Of a DNA stretch of 64,000 bases, positions 55,899 through 64,000 are shown in pieces. Below the pieces are notes generated by a model. It was not told the DNA's origin. It did no database searches and saw only the letters and a program-made list of their open reading frames with translations. Source of the DNA: Brevibacillus laterosporus DSM 25 (GTDB lineage Bacteria; Bacillota; Bacilli; Brevibacillales; Brevibacillaceae); contig NZ_CP017705.1 of assembly GCF_002706795.1 (NCBI RefSeq), positions 558,001-622,000 of the forward strand. Reading direction: 5' to 3'. A program made the position numbers and the translations under genes. Position 1 is the stretch's first letter. Every line of letters starts with the position of its first letter.

Positions 55899-58145
55899 CT
55901 ACTTGTCTACAGACACATATGTAGGAGACAGCTTCACTTGGATCGTCTCTTTACCAGTCAGTATTGTACCTGCTTCTACATTTTGTTCCACGACGTATCC
56001 GCTACCTGTGGCACTTACTGCAATATTTAGCAAATTGCCATACTCCAGTACTTCCCGCAATGATTTCCCTTTAAAATTCGGCATTTTCATTGAGGCTTTG
56101 CCATCTGAGGCAAGTAGTATGGTCGTGGTGCTGCCTACTTTTTCATAAGGAGCAGGAATTTGATTAATCACATTGGTTCCCTCACCAACCACATCTACTT
56201 CCTTAAAGCCAGCCTGCTTTGCCCGTTCCTTTGCTTCCTTTAAAGGGATACCTGTAAGCTGTGGTACAGTGGACTCCTGTAATTGCTTTTCTTCTACCAC
56301 AGTAGCTTGAGCAGCCAAGGCACTTCGATCAGGCTTCTCCTGCAAATATTGCAAGCTTTTTTCCATAATCGCTTGGAACATTGGTGCAACTACATCCCTA
56401 CTAGCAGTTGAATAGGATGCTCCGCCACCCGGATCATCGACTACAACATAAACCACCAATCTCGGATTTTCTACAGGAGCAAATCCAATAAAGGAATAAA
56501 TATATTTATTATCAATGATTTTTCCTCGCTCATTATACTTCTGCGCCGTACCAGTTTTCCCAGCTACACTAAAATTCTGCAATTTAAAGTTACGGCCAGT
56601 CGCTCCTGAATTCACATCACCATCAACGACGGTTTGCAAAATCTTACGGGTTTCACGTGCCGTTGCTTCTGAGATCGGACGCCCAACCTCTTTAGGCTGA
56701 TACCGCTCTATCACCTGACCTGTCCGTGGATCGATACGCTCTTTTACAATGAGTGGTTGCATCAATTTACCACCGTTTGCAATAGCAGCCACAGCCATGA
56801 CCTGCTGAATAGGTGTTACCGTTACCCCTTGTCCAATCGGAGTAACAGCCAAGTCACGCGGTGAAAATTTATTTATCTTTTCAACGTTCGTTAAGTTCCC
56901 TTGTTCTTCACCGGGCAGTTGAATCTTCGTCTGGTTTCCAAAGCCAAAAGCTTTAAAATAATGCTCAAGCTTAACTTGTCCGAGCTTTTCGTTACCTAGC
57001 ATAGCAAATAATACGTTACTAGAACGCTGTACACCAGTTATATAATCAATAGTGCCCCATCCAACACCATTATGATCTTTGATAGGCGCGCCAGTCTTCC
57101 ATGCTTTATAATGTCCTGATTTAAAGGTCCAATTAGAATTAAACACACCTTCTTGAATAGAAGCCGCTAGTGTAACAATTTTAAATGTTGAACCTGGCTC
57201 AAACGTATAGCTCACGCCAAAATTCATATAATTGACGATAGTACGGTAATTGTTAGGGTCATGCTGCGGACGATTAGCCATCGCGAGGATTTCGCCCGTA
57301 GTGGGATCAGATACAATTACTGACATCGCCTTTGGATGAAATGCTACATCTGTTTTATCTAATGCCTCTTCTACGTATGTTTGTATCTGATCGTCAAGGG
57401 TAAGCTTTATATTTTGACCATCTTTTGCAGCTTTAAACTCTGTTTTCCCATCTGGTAACTGATAGCCTAGCGCATCCTTTACCATCTTTAGAGTGCCTTC
57501 TTCACCCTTCAATTCCTTCTTAAATTGCCGTTCAATCCCCATCACAGGTGTTCCTTCAGCATTGAGAAAACCTAATACATGAGCAGCGAATTTTCCTTTT
57601 GGGTAGAAGCGGTTGGTTGTTTCTGAGATTTTGATCCCAGGTAATTGATTTTGTTTGGATTTAACCCCTTTTTCATCGAGTGGGTATTGCATAGCTAAGA
57701 TTTTATCCTTTTGTTCCAAGGTTATTTTTGCGGCTTCAGGACCTAAATTAACCCAGATTGCATTCGGATTCTTAGTGAGACGTTCAAGAATTTTGGACTG
57801 CGGCTCATTGATCACTGTAGATAGTTTCATCGCTGTCATCACGGGGTCTTTCACATAATCATCCGTGTCATTTTTTCCATTTGCCAATATCTTTGGACGT
57901 ACCTGTGCTTCCACTAGATAGGCCCGTCCCTCAAAAGCAAGTACCTCTCCATTTCGATCCAGAATGCTCCCTCGTTTAGGCAATAAGGTCGTATTTCGAT
58001 TCCACTGAGCCTCACCTTCTCCCCTAATCCAGCTAGCATCTACCACCTGTACCCACCACAAGCGTAATACCAAAAGTATAAAACCGAGCAAAATTCCCAT
58101 TCCCACAAGTAAAATACGCATGTTCATTCGCTTTTTTGTTGTCAC
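55899..58145 (-). CDS. pbpB: Septal penicillin-binding protein 2B (class B)
   Basis: Transpeptidase of the division septum. Transmembrane anchor in about the first 30 residues, then the transpeptidase with PGSTFKIV (SxxK), a KTGTA motif, and two PASTA domains at the C-terminus, as in PBP2B. The start chosen is GTG at 58145 with GGGAG upstream. The frame runs on to 58208, where an ATG overlaps the ftsL stop but lacks a ribosome site; an ATG at 58127 is another option. 748 residues from the GTG. Confidence 0.94.
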   Translation of the reverse strand: MTTKKRMNMRILLVGMGILLGFILLVLRLWWVQVVDASWIRGEGEAQWNRNTTLLPKRGSILDRNGEVLAFEGRAYLVEAQVRPKILANGKNDTDDYVKDPVMTAMKLSTVINEPQSKILERLTKNPNAIWVNLGPEAAKITLEQKDKILAMQYPLDEKGVKSKQNQLPGIKISETTNRFYPKGKFAAHVLGFLNAEGTPVMGIERQFKKELKGEEGTLKMVKDALGYQLPDGKTEFKAAKDGQNIKLTLDDQIQTYVEEALDKTDVAFHPKAMSVIVSDPTTGEILAMANRPQHDPNNYRTIVNYMNFGVSYTFEPGSTFKIVTLAASIQEGVFNSNWTFKSGHYKAWKTGAPIKDHNGVGWGTIDYITGVQRSSNVLFAMLGNEKLGQVKLEHYFKAFGFGNQTKIQLPGEEQGNLTNVEKINKFSPRDLAVTPIGQGVTVTPIQQVMAVAAIANGGKLMQPLIVKERIDPRTGQVIERYQPKEVGRPISEATARETRKILQTVVDGDVNSGATGRNFKLQNFSVAGKTGTAQKYNERGKIIDNKYIYSFIGFAPVENPRLVVYVVVDDPGGGASYSTASRDVVAPMFQAIMEKSLQYLQEKPDRSALAAQATVVEEKQLQESTVPQLTGIPLKEAKERAKQAGFKEVDVVGEGTNVINQIPAPYEKVGSTTTILLASDGKASMKMPNFKGKSLREVLEYGNLLNIAVSATGSGYVVEQNVEAGTILTGKETIQVKLSPTYVSVDK

Positions 58146-58207
58146 GGACTCTCCCTCTTCCTCTCTGACAAAAAAAGAAAATGCTACTCCTTCTTGCGCG
58201 AGTAACA

Positions 58208-58636
58208 TTATTGGACTTTTTCGGTTTGTTTGGTTTTTCCGTCTTTTGTCTTATTCTTACTGTCTTCTATAGAAATGCCACCCATATTGCGAACAGATTT
58301 CATATCAAGGACCATTCCCATTTTTTCCGCTTCAATTCCAATACGCTTGGGACTGCTCATTTCATCCACTTTTAACTGCATCGCTTCATTCTCGCCCTTG
58401 ATTTTAGCAATATCTCTTGTCAATACCTGAATCTGATAGTTATTTTGCGAAATTTGATTATAACGGAAGCCTATAATGCTTGTGGCAATGACCAAAGCAA
58501 AGATGAGCAACAAGTACATCAACTTTTCACTTGTGGGTACCCCGGGTCTGATCTTAACAGTACGTTTCATCTTTTTTGGAGATGGAGAACGTCTGTTTAC
58601 TTCATATGCCAAATTCCCACGGGAATAATAACTCAA
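58208..58636 (-). CDS. ftsL: Cell division protein FtsL
   Basis: Small bitopic septal protein that works with DivIB and DivIC. The 142-residue product has a basic cytoplasmic part (1-38), one span (about 39-60) and a leucine-zipper-like coiled coil (about 62-95). The start is TTG at 58636, five bases after a GGGGGGG ribosome site. It lies between rsmH and pbpB, the conserved place. Confidence 0.92.
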   Translation of the reverse strand: MSYYSRGNLAYEVNRRSPSPKKMKRTVKIRPGVPTSEKLMYLLLIFALVIATSIIGFRYNQISQNNYQIQVLTRDIAKIKGENEAMQLKVDEMSSPKRIGIEAEKMGMVLDMKSVRNMGGISIEDSKNKTKDGKTKQTEKVQ

Positions 58637-58697
58637 CTTAGTCCCCCCCTGCTAAGTATAACTGGCTTCCTTCTTCGGTGTAGATTTATCCTAGGTG

Positions 58698-59630
58698 TTA
58701 TTTCTTCTCAGCAATACGTAATTTAGCCGATCTGGCACGTGGGTTATCTGTAAGTTCCTCTTCAGACGGTAGCATTGGCTTTCTTGTGATAATCTTAACA
58801 ATCGGTTCATTTCCGCATACACATTGCGGGAACCCAGGTGGGCATGTACAGCCTTGCGCTTTTTCTAAATAAGCATGCTTACAAATACGGTCTTCTAACG
58901 AATGGAAAGTAATGACACTCACCCTGCCACCCGGACGCAAAATATCAATGGCGTCTGAAACCGCCGTCTTGAACACATTTAATTCATCGTTCACAGCAAT
59001 ACGAATGGCTTGAAAGGTTCTCTTCGCCGGGTGAGGTCCTGTACGACGAGCCGGAGCTGGAATGGCTTCCTTAATAATCTCTACAAGCTGTCCTGTTGTT
59101 TCAATCGGCGCCTTCTCACGATGAAGGATGATTTGCCGGGCAATCTTCCGGGCAAACTTCTCTTCGCCATACTCAAAGATAATCTTGGATATTTCAGCTT
59201 CCTCCCACTCATTTACAATGTCATAAGCAGACAGGTCGGCTTGTTGATCCATGCGCATATCCAGCGGGGCATCACCATTGTAGCTAAATCCACGCTCTTC
59301 TACGTCCAACTGAGGTGAGGAGACACCTAGATCAAACAACACTCCATCAACACCATCAAGACCTAAATCCTGTACGACATCCTTTAGATAGCGGAAGTTA
59401 CTCTTAACCAAAGTCACTTTATCTTTATACGCCTGTAGTTTTTCCTTAGCATTTGCAAGTGCTACATCATCTTGATCAATAGCAATTAATCTCCCCTGAT
59501 CACCTAGTTTTGAGGCAATTAAAGCACTATGACCTGCCCCACCTAAGGTGCAATCCACATATATTCCATCAGGACGAATATGTAATCCTTCTACGGCTTC
59601 CTGTAATAAAACGGTAACATGGTGAAACAA
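58698..59630 (-). CDS. rsmH: 16S rRNA (cytosine(1402)-N4)-methyltransferase
   Basis: SAM-dependent N4-methylation of C1402 in 16S rRNA. SAM motif [15 protein letters not shown], then [14 protein letters not shown]; the substrate-recognition insert contains [22 protein letters not shown]. The true start is the TTG at 59630 (encoding (M)[15 protein letters not shown]), with GGGAG upstream. This gives 310 residues, matching the family. The frame opens earlier at 59774, but that part overlaps mraZ. Confidence 0.95.
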   Translation of the reverse strand: MFHHVTVLLQEAVEGLHIRPDGIYVDCTLGGAGHSALIASKLGDQGRLIAIDQDDVALANAKEKLQAYKDKVTLVKSNFRYLKDVVQDLGLDGVDGVLFDLGVSSPQLDVEERGFSYNGDAPLDMRMDQQADLSAYDIVNEWEEAEISKIIFEYGEEKFARKIARQIILHREKAPIETTGQLVEIIKEAIPAPARRTGPHPAKRTFQAIRIAVNDELNVFKTAVSDAIDILRPGGRVSVITFHSLEDRICKHAYLEKAQGCTCPPGFPQCVCGNEPIVKIITRKPMLPSEEELTDNPRARSAKLRIAEKK

Positions 59631-59649
59631 AATGACGTCACTCCCGAGT

Positions 59650-60081
59650 CTACAAATTAAAATCAACGAGCTTTTCAGCAATCTCGCCAAAAGAATGCTC
59701 TTGTTCCAAAGAATACGCATCCCATTCTGTCTTACTCCAAATTTCCATGCGACTCTGCACGCCAATAATAACACATTCTTTCACTAAATGGCCGTGTTCT
59801 CGCAAATGAGGTGGTATGTTTACCCTTCCCTGCTTGTCCCACTCACATTCAGTAGCACCAGAAAAGAAAAAGCGGGTAAATGCCCGAGCATCAGCTTTGG
59901 TAAATGGCAGAGATTTTAGTTTTTCTGTTAACGCCTTCCACTCTTCCATCGGGTAGACGAATAAACAACGATCAAGGCCGCGGGTTACAACGAAGGATGA
60001 GCCAAGCATGTCACGGAATTTAACTGGGATTGTCAGACGGTTCTTATCATCGATGTTATGTTGATACTCACCCATGAACAT
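59650..60081 (-). CDS. mraZ: Transcriptional regulator MraZ
   Basis: First gene of the dcw cluster and its DNA-binding repressor. The 143-residue protein has two AbrB-like swapped domains ([22 protein letters not shown], and [21 protein letters not shown]). The frame extends to 60213, but the ATG at 60081 gives the family N-terminus. Repeats matching the MraZ box lie at 60111-60135. The upstream region is broken by an IS element. Confidence 0.95.
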   Translation of the reverse strand: MFMGEYQHNIDDKNRLTIPVKFRDMLGSSFVVTRGLDRCLFVYPMEEWKALTEKLKSLPFTKADARAFTRFFFSGATECEWDKQGRVNIPPHLREHGHLVKECVIIGVQSRMEIWSKTEWDAYSLEQEHSFGEIAEKLVDFNL

Positions 60082-60110
60082 TCCATCATCCCCACTTTCC
60101 TTCCGAGAGA

Positions 60111-60135
60111 CACCACTCTCCCCCACTTTTCCCCA
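60111..60135 (-). promoter_or_regulatory. MraZ-binding repeats (MraZ box)
   Basis: Minus strand TGGGG, 5 bases, TGGGG, 5 bases, TGGTG. This is the TGGGN direct-repeat pattern with a 10-bp period that MraZ binds; the third repeat is degenerate. It lies between the -10 box and the mraZ start. Confidence 0.7.
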
Positions 60136-60151
60136 CTTCTTGCCTCTTCTT

Positions 60152-60157
60152 ATTATA
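60152..60157 (-). promoter_or_regulatory. Orphaned -10 box of the mraZ promoter
   Basis: Minus strand TATAAT. The matching -35 element (CTGACA at 61464-61469) is now on the far side of the IS element. Removing the IS and one copy of its 3-base duplication restores an 18-base spacer. At present the bases at the -35 position are GTCCAA, which match only 2 of 6. Confidence 0.6.
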
Positions 60158-60213
60158 GAAAAAAAACCTGCCGTTTTGGACTGACCCAGGTTAATGAGAC
60201 ATTGAAAAAACAC

Positions 60214-61071
60214 CTATGCTACCTGTTTTCCATACTCGTATGGGGACAGGTAGTTTAATTTTTCCTGAATTCGTTCCTGATTGTAAAAACAGATGTAATT
60301 TTCTACTTTTTGTAATACCATTAGATTTGTTAGGAACTCTCTCTTCGGAGAGGCGAATTCTTCCGACTTTAGCGAGGAGTGGAAGGATTCAATGACAGCA
60401 TTATCATGGCAATTTCCCTTACGGGACATGCTCGTGGTAATGCTGTTTTCTTTTGCTTTATTTTGAAAAGCGTATGAGGTATAAACTGAACCTTGGTCAC
60501 TATGGAGAAGGACACCTCGCGCGTCTCTAGTTTTCGTGGCTTGTTCAAGCGTCTCTAGAACGAGAGAAACATCTTGTCTGTCACTTATTCGGTAAGCAAT
60601 GATCTCGTTGTTATATAGATCCATTATCGAAGATAAGTACAACATGCTTTGACCGTAAGGTAAATACGTAATATCCGTTACCCACTTTTCATTTGGCTTT
60701 AAAGCTATAAATTCCCGGTTCAGCTTGTTTGAAACAATCATTTTACTCTCGCCACTACTAAACGTCTTGCGCTTTACTTTTACACGACATTGTAAATTTT
60801 TCCTTTGCATAACCCTCTGCACTGTTTTACGATTCACTTTTTTATTATAAATACGACCTAGTAAAGCAGTTATCTTGCGATGACCAAAACGATAGTGATA
60901 CTTCAAGCAGAGTTGTTCAATTAGGTATTCAAGTTCTGTACTTGTGTTTTGAAACTTCGCTTTCCAGCGATAATACGTTGCTCGTGGTACAGCAAACAAT
61001 TTTAGTATCTCCGTAATAGTAAACCGATCTTTAAAGCTCTCTACAACGTCAATTAGGCTCGATTTTTTCAC
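60214..61071 (-). CDS. IS3-family transposase OrfB (integrase core)
   Basis: DDE integrase domain: aspartates in TDITYLPYG and HSDQGSVY, and glutamate in NAVIESFHSSLK (the D-D-35-E pattern). An HTH_21-like region (FAVPRATYYRW, then FGHRKITALLGR) precedes it. 285 residues from a GTG that overlaps the last codon and stop of orfA in the -1 frame; AAAGGAG precedes it. It could be made by frameshift with orfA or by coupled initiation. Both ORFs look intact. Confidence 0.93.
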   Translation of the reverse strand: MKKSSLIDVVESFKDRFTITEILKLFAVPRATYYRWKAKFQNTSTELEYLIEQLCLKYHYRFGHRKITALLGRIYNKKVNRKTVQRVMQRKNLQCRVKVKRKTFSSGESKMIVSNKLNREFIALKPNEKWVTDITYLPYGQSMLYLSSIMDLYNNEIIAYRISDRQDVSLVLETLEQATKTRDARGVLLHSDQGSVYTSYAFQNKAKENSITTSMSRKGNCHDNAVIESFHSSLKSEEFASPKREFLTNLMVLQKVENYICFYNQERIQEKLNYLSPYEYGKQVA

Positions 61072-61376
61072 CTCCTTTGAAATTCCTGATACTTTTTTAG
61101 GACTTCTATCTGCAACTCTAATTGACGAATTCTCAGGTCTTTGGTAGCTATCTCGTCTAGCTGATCTTGTCCGTATTTTCCATACATATATTGTTTGCCT
61201 ACCTGTTGAGCAAACCGATACGTTTCTCCATTACGAAACCACTTCATCCATGTCTTTATCTGAGATTTATCCTTGATACCAAGTTCATCCATAATCTGTT
61301 TATTCGTATAACCCTCTTGCTTCATCTTTACGACTTGCCACTTCACCTCTTCTGGATAAGAAACTCTTGTACCCAT
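61068..61376 (-). CDS. IS3-family transposase OrfA (helix-turn-helix)
   Basis: A 102-residue DNA-binding subunit with an N-terminal HTH (YPEEVKWQVVKMKQEGYTNKQIMDELGIKDKSQIKTWMKWF) and a C-terminal leucine zipper (RIRQLELQIEVLKKY). Start at the ATG at 61376 after GGGAGGTG; the frame is open to 61397. Confidence 0.9.
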   Translation of the reverse strand: MGTRVSYPEEVKWQVVKMKQEGYTNKQIMDELGIKDKSQIKTWMKWFRNGETYRFAQQVGKQYMYGKYGQDQLDEIATKDLRIRQLELQIEVLKKYQEFQRR

Positions 61377-61518
61377 GAAAGAAGCACCTCCCATCAAATC
61401 ATATTGTTTAATACGATTCAGGAGGTGCTTTTTCCTTGTCTCAATTTACTGGGTCACTTCATTTGTCAGCAGGTTTTTTTCTTCATTTTTTGATGCCATT
61501 TCCCAGCGAGATTCTTAC

Positions 61519-62778
61519 CTATTCGACCCAGCTTTCTAGGTAATCTTTTTGCTCTGGCGTCAATTTGTCGATATTTTTTCCAAGCGCTTCCAATTTATAA
61601 CGAGCCACTGTTTCATCTAGCTCATATGGTACGTTTAATACCTTCTTACCAATTGCCTCGTAGTTCTTGCTAACATATTCAAGACCTACAGCTTGTAAAG
61701 CAAAGGTCATATCCATAATTTCAGCAGGATGTCCATCACCTGCAGCTAGGTTCACGAGGCGACCTTCTGCTAACAGATAGATTTTACGACCATCCTGCAA
61801 GACAAATTCTTCAATATCTTTACGAACAACACGTTTACTTGTCGATATATCATGTAGTTCTACCTTATTTACTTCGACATCGAAGTGGCCGGCATTAGAT
61901 AAAATAGCCCCATCCTTCATGCTTTCAAAGTGAGCTTTACGAATAATATCGCGATTACCAGTCACTGTAACGAAGTAATCACCTAGCTTAGCTGCCTCAT
62001 CCATAGACATAACTTCAAATCCATCCATGTATGCTTCTACGGCTTTAATTGCGTCAATTTCTGTCACGATTACCTTCGCACCCAAACCTTTTGCGCGCAT
62101 TGCTACGCCCTTACCGCACCAACCATAGCCTGCTACAACTACAGTTTTCCCAGCCACAACTAGGTTTGTTGTACGATTGATACCATCAAATACAGATTGA
62201 CCTGTACCATAACGATTGTCAAATAGATACTTGCAATACGCATCGTTAACTGCTACCATCGGGAATTCAAGCTTCCCTTCTTTTTCAAGAGCACGTAAGC
62301 GTAGAATACCTGTTGTGGTTTCTTCCGCTCCACCTTTTACATTTTCTAACAAATCACGACGTTCCCCATGTAATAGAGTCACAAGGTCCCCACCGTCGTC
62401 AATTAGAAAATCCGGACGAGTTTCCAGCGTTTTAATGAGAAGTTCTTTATACTCTTCTTCGGACGGATTATATTTAGCAAAAACGCGAATACCATCTTCC
62501 ACCAAAGCAGCGCATACATCATCTTGTGTTGACAAAGGATTAGATCCGGTAATAGTAACTTCAGCACCACCTGCTTGTATCACTTTTGCCAGATAAGCTG
62601 TTTTTGCTTCTAAATGAAGTGAGATTGCTACCTTTTTACCCGCGAATGGTTTCTCTTGTTCAAAGCGTTCCCGAATTCGGTTTAACACCGGCATGTGTTC
62701 TTTTACCCAATCAATCTTTAAATGGCCGTTAGGCGCTAGGGCCATGTCTTTTACGATGCTCTCTTGAACTATAGTCAT
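61519..62778 (-). CDS. ahcY: Adenosylhomocysteinase
   Basis: Cytoplasmic NAD-dependent hydrolase that splits S-adenosylhomocysteine into adenosine and homocysteine, recycling the product of SAM-dependent methylation. The 419-residue protein has the NAD fold GYGWCGKGVA (about 216-225), the family motif DDGGDLV, AEETTTG, and the HPAEIMDMTFALQ segment near the C-terminus. The C-terminus is the shorter type. ATG at 62778 after AAGGAGG. Its terminator has been split by an IS. Confidence 0.95.
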   Translation of the reverse strand: MTIVQESIVKDMALAPNGHLKIDWVKEHMPVLNRIRERFEQEKPFAGKKVAISLHLEAKTAYLAKVIQAGGAEVTITGSNPLSTQDDVCAALVEDGIRVFAKYNPSEEEYKELLIKTLETRPDFLIDDGGDLVTLLHGERRDLLENVKGGAEETTTGILRLRALEKEGKLEFPMVAVNDAYCKYLFDNRYGTGQSVFDGINRTTNLVVAGKTVVVAGYGWCGKGVAMRAKGLGAKVIVTEIDAIKAVEAYMDGFEVMSMDEAAKLGDYFVTVTGNRDIIRKAHFESMKDGAILSNAGHFDVEVNKVELHDISTSKRVVRKDIEEFVLQDGRKIYLLAEGRLVNLAAGDGHPAEIMDMTFALQAVGLEYVSKNYEAIGKKVLNVPYELDETVARYKLEALGKNIDKLTPEQKDYLESWVE

Positions 62779-62825
62779 TTGCTAAAAACCCTCCTTTTTG
62801 TAAATGTGAACCCGTCTTCTTTTAT

Positions 62826-62834
62826 ATCATACCA
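62826..62834 (-). promoter_or_regulatory. Extended -10 promoter for ahcY
   Basis: Minus strand TGGTATGAT, a TATGAT box with TG one base upstream, about 50 bases before the ATG. No SAH riboswitch motif was seen in the leader. Confidence 0.5.
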
Positions 62835-62915
62835 CATAGGTAGGAATTACATCACCTTTTTATATTGAATTTTTGTGCAGTTCACCATACTCTATCATCT
62901 AGGTGGAGTAATCTG

Positions 62916-63998
62916 TTATTCTTTTAACAAATACAACGCATATTGAATAGGACGAATTACCGCTTTCTGATAGACCTTTTTACGTTTTAATTTTCGAAAA
63001 ATGTCACGTCCAGGCTTCGGATTAATTTCGATTAAATAAGGCCGTCCTGATACATCAATTCCTACATCAAGCCCCAGCTCAATCATGCGTCCATAGTTAG
63101 ATTCCACCGCTTCAGCTGTTTGATGTGCGAGCGCGTAACAGTTGTGTAAGATCTTGGTTGCCTTAGGTTCACCAAAACGCTCTACAAGCAATTTTTGTGC
63201 ATCTTTTGCTAGCCCACCCCCATGTAGATTTGAGGTAGAGCTTTTTACCCCTCCTATGCGCATACCAAGACCCGTCACATCCCACTCTCCCCATTCCGTC
63301 TTTTGAATAAGAATGCGAGTATCAACGGTTCGCCCCGATATCAAATCAAGCTGTAGCCCTTGTTGAACAAGGAAAATCTCTTCACCCATTCTCTGAGTTT
63401 TTACCCATTCCTTTACATAACGATGAAGTTCGGTGCGAGTATTTATCTTGTGACTCACCTTATTTAAATGCAACCCTCTCCCTAATAGATCATAACCCGA
63501 AGAGGTCTGTTTGATGCGCAAGATACTTCGGCCCGCTGTTCCCTGAGCTGGCTTTACATAAATCAGTGGATATTTTTGTAGCATGTTGCTGAGTACATCC
63601 TTATCATAGGCAAACGTCTCTGGTAGCCATGGTTGCATAGAGGACTGTTGATTTAACACCTGATGTACGTTCCATTTCGAACTGAACCGACTATTAGCAT
63701 AGGTAAACAACGGACGTTTACGGAAAGCAAGATAGGCCTGATGCTGTGGCTTCGGATAGTACCGATAGCGGTCTATCACGATATCAGGCCAATCAAACAT
63801 TTTACTTTTCCATGACTTATCAGGGCCAGGAACAAATCCTCTTATCTGACGCTTTGATTCAAAAACATCCTTTGGTGAAAACAGGAACACAGTCGCCCCA
63901 AGCTTTTCTCCCTCTGTAAGCAAATGACGAAAGAATAGAGGTTCACCAAAGCGTTTGCCGTTTCTATACGTTAAAATACCGATTCGTCTCTTCTGCAC
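62916..63998 (-). CDS. YheC/YheD family spore-coat-associated protein (ATP-grasp)
   Basis: A protein of at least 360 residues with the YheC/D signature (RIGILTYRNGKRFGEPLFFR, then FVPGPDKSWKSKMFDWPDIVIDRYRYYP) and an ATP-grasp fold: PLIYVKPAQGTAGRSI, then IELGLDVGIDVSGRPYLIEINPKPGRD as the metal site. Relatives are endospore coat-associated and of unknown reaction. The first codon is a GTG at 63998, two bases from the window end, so the true start may lie outside. Confidence 0.85.
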   Translation of the reverse strand: MQKRRIGILTYRNGKRFGEPLFFRHLLTEGEKLGATVFLFSPKDVFESKRQIRGFVPGPDKSWKSKMFDWPDIVIDRYRYYPKPQHQAYLAFRKRPLFTYANSRFSSKWNVHQVLNQQSSMQPWLPETFAYDKDVLSNMLQKYPLIYVKPAQGTAGRSILRIKQTSSGYDLLGRGLHLNKVSHKINTRTELHRYVKEWVKTQRMGEEIFLVQQGLQLDLISGRTVDTRILIQKTEWGEWDVTGLGMRIGGVKSSTSNLHGGGLAKDAQKLLVERFGEPKATKILHNCYALAHQTAEAVESNYGRMIELGLDVGIDVSGRPYLIEINPKPGRDIFRKLKRKKVYQKAVIRPIQYALYLLKE

Positions 63999-64000
63999 TG

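Larger units (their letters stand above)
60177..61461 (-). mobile_element. IS3-family insertion sequence, about 1285 bp
   Basis: Contains orfA and orfB of an IS3-type transposase. The ends form imperfect inverted repeats of about 35 bp. After TGACCCAG, the left end reads GTTAATGAGAC and the right end, on the other strand, reads TAAATTGAGAC, followed in both by (A)GGAAAAA-type sequence and CACCT. If the ends are taken as TG and CA, the flanks carry a 3-base direct repeat TTT at 60174-60176 and 61462-61464, which fits IS3-family target duplications. The copy looks complete. Confidence 0.85.
60160..61480. terminator. ahcY terminator split by the IS element
   Basis: The arms AAAAAAACCTGC (60160-60171) and GCAGGTTTTTTT (61469-61480) are perfect complements. 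With the IS and one TTT removed, they form a 12-bp stem with a 9-base loop CGTTTGTCA, forty bases after the ahcY stop. The insertion separates the two arms by about 1.3 kb. Confidence 0.75.

Noticed and set aside
59631-59774. N-terminal extension of the rsmH frame.
   Set aside because: It overlaps mraZ and would add 48 residues not seen in the family.
62779-62915. Possible SAH riboswitch upstream of ahcY.
   Set aside because: The 137-base leader shows no SAH-aptamer core; only an extended -10 promoter is visible.

Overview
The window is a chromosomal segment of a spore-forming, low-GC Bacillota bacterium. It most resembles Brevibacillus: a dcw cluster carrying spoVD and spoVE, spoIIGA-sigE-sigG, the ylm/divIVA block, yteA and YheC/D spore genes, and S-box, L-box, T-box and PyrR leaders. 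Genus is inferred from gene order and protein style; the low GC would fit something like B. laterosporus, but no database search was possible. Nearly every gene is on the minus strand, so the biological order runs from high to low coordinates. No rRNA, tRNA, prophage or CRISPR array was seen.

Layout from right to left in transcription order. 62.9-64.0 kb: a YheC/YheD spore-coat ATP-grasp protein, possibly cut at its 5' end. 61.5-62.8 kb: adenosylhomocysteinase. 60.18-61.46 kb: an intact IS3-family element that sits exactly in the loop of the ahcY terminator and splits what looks like the mraZ promoter. 39.5-60.1 kb: the division and wall cluster mraZ, rsmH, ftsL, pbpB, spoVD, murE, mraY, murD, spoVE, murG, murB, murA, divIB, two DUF881 genes, sbp, ftsA, ftsZ. 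36.3-39.1 kb: spoIIGA, sigE, sigG. 32.1-36.1 kb: ylmC, pgeF, ylmE, sepF, ylmG, ylmH, divIVA. 28.8-32.0 kb: ileS with a T-box leader. 25.2-28.7 kb: yteA, an enolase-superfamily enzyme and an MFS transporter, apparently one operon. 19.2-25.1 kb: an oligopeptide-type ABC transporter (BCDFA) behind a SAM riboswitch. 16.2-19.0 kb: DUF3899, an amidohydrolase and an M20 amidase. 15.2-16.1 kb: a small membrane protein with a leader peptide, and a 27-residue holin-like toxin with the structure of a type I toxin-antitoxin locus. 13.7-15.1 kb on the plus strand: a thioredoxin-reductase-like flavoprotein and a Nudix hydrolase. 10.0-13.5 kb: topB and DUF418. 8.1-9.96 kb: lysP behind a lysine riboswitch. 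5.5-7.8 kb: DUF4912 and a phosphohexomutase. 4.0-5.3 kb: a small kinase and lspA. 1-4.0 kb: an RluA-type pseudouridine synthase and the pyr operon (pyrR, pyrP, pyrB) with two PyrR attenuators.

Most of the window is conserved housekeeping and sporulation machinery: peptidoglycan precursor synthesis (mur genes, mraY), septum assembly (ftsA, ftsZ, sepF, divIVA, divIB, ftsL, pbpB), spore cortex synthesis (spoVD, spoVE) and the sigma cascade (spoIIGA processes pro-SigE; sigG follows). The accessory material with the most to say is the IS insertion in the ahcY-mraZ junction, the S-box transporter next to amidohydrolases, the toxin locus, the lysP leader with two successive hairpins, and the Asn/Gln-rich tail on DivIB. 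I found no clearly new multi-gene system.
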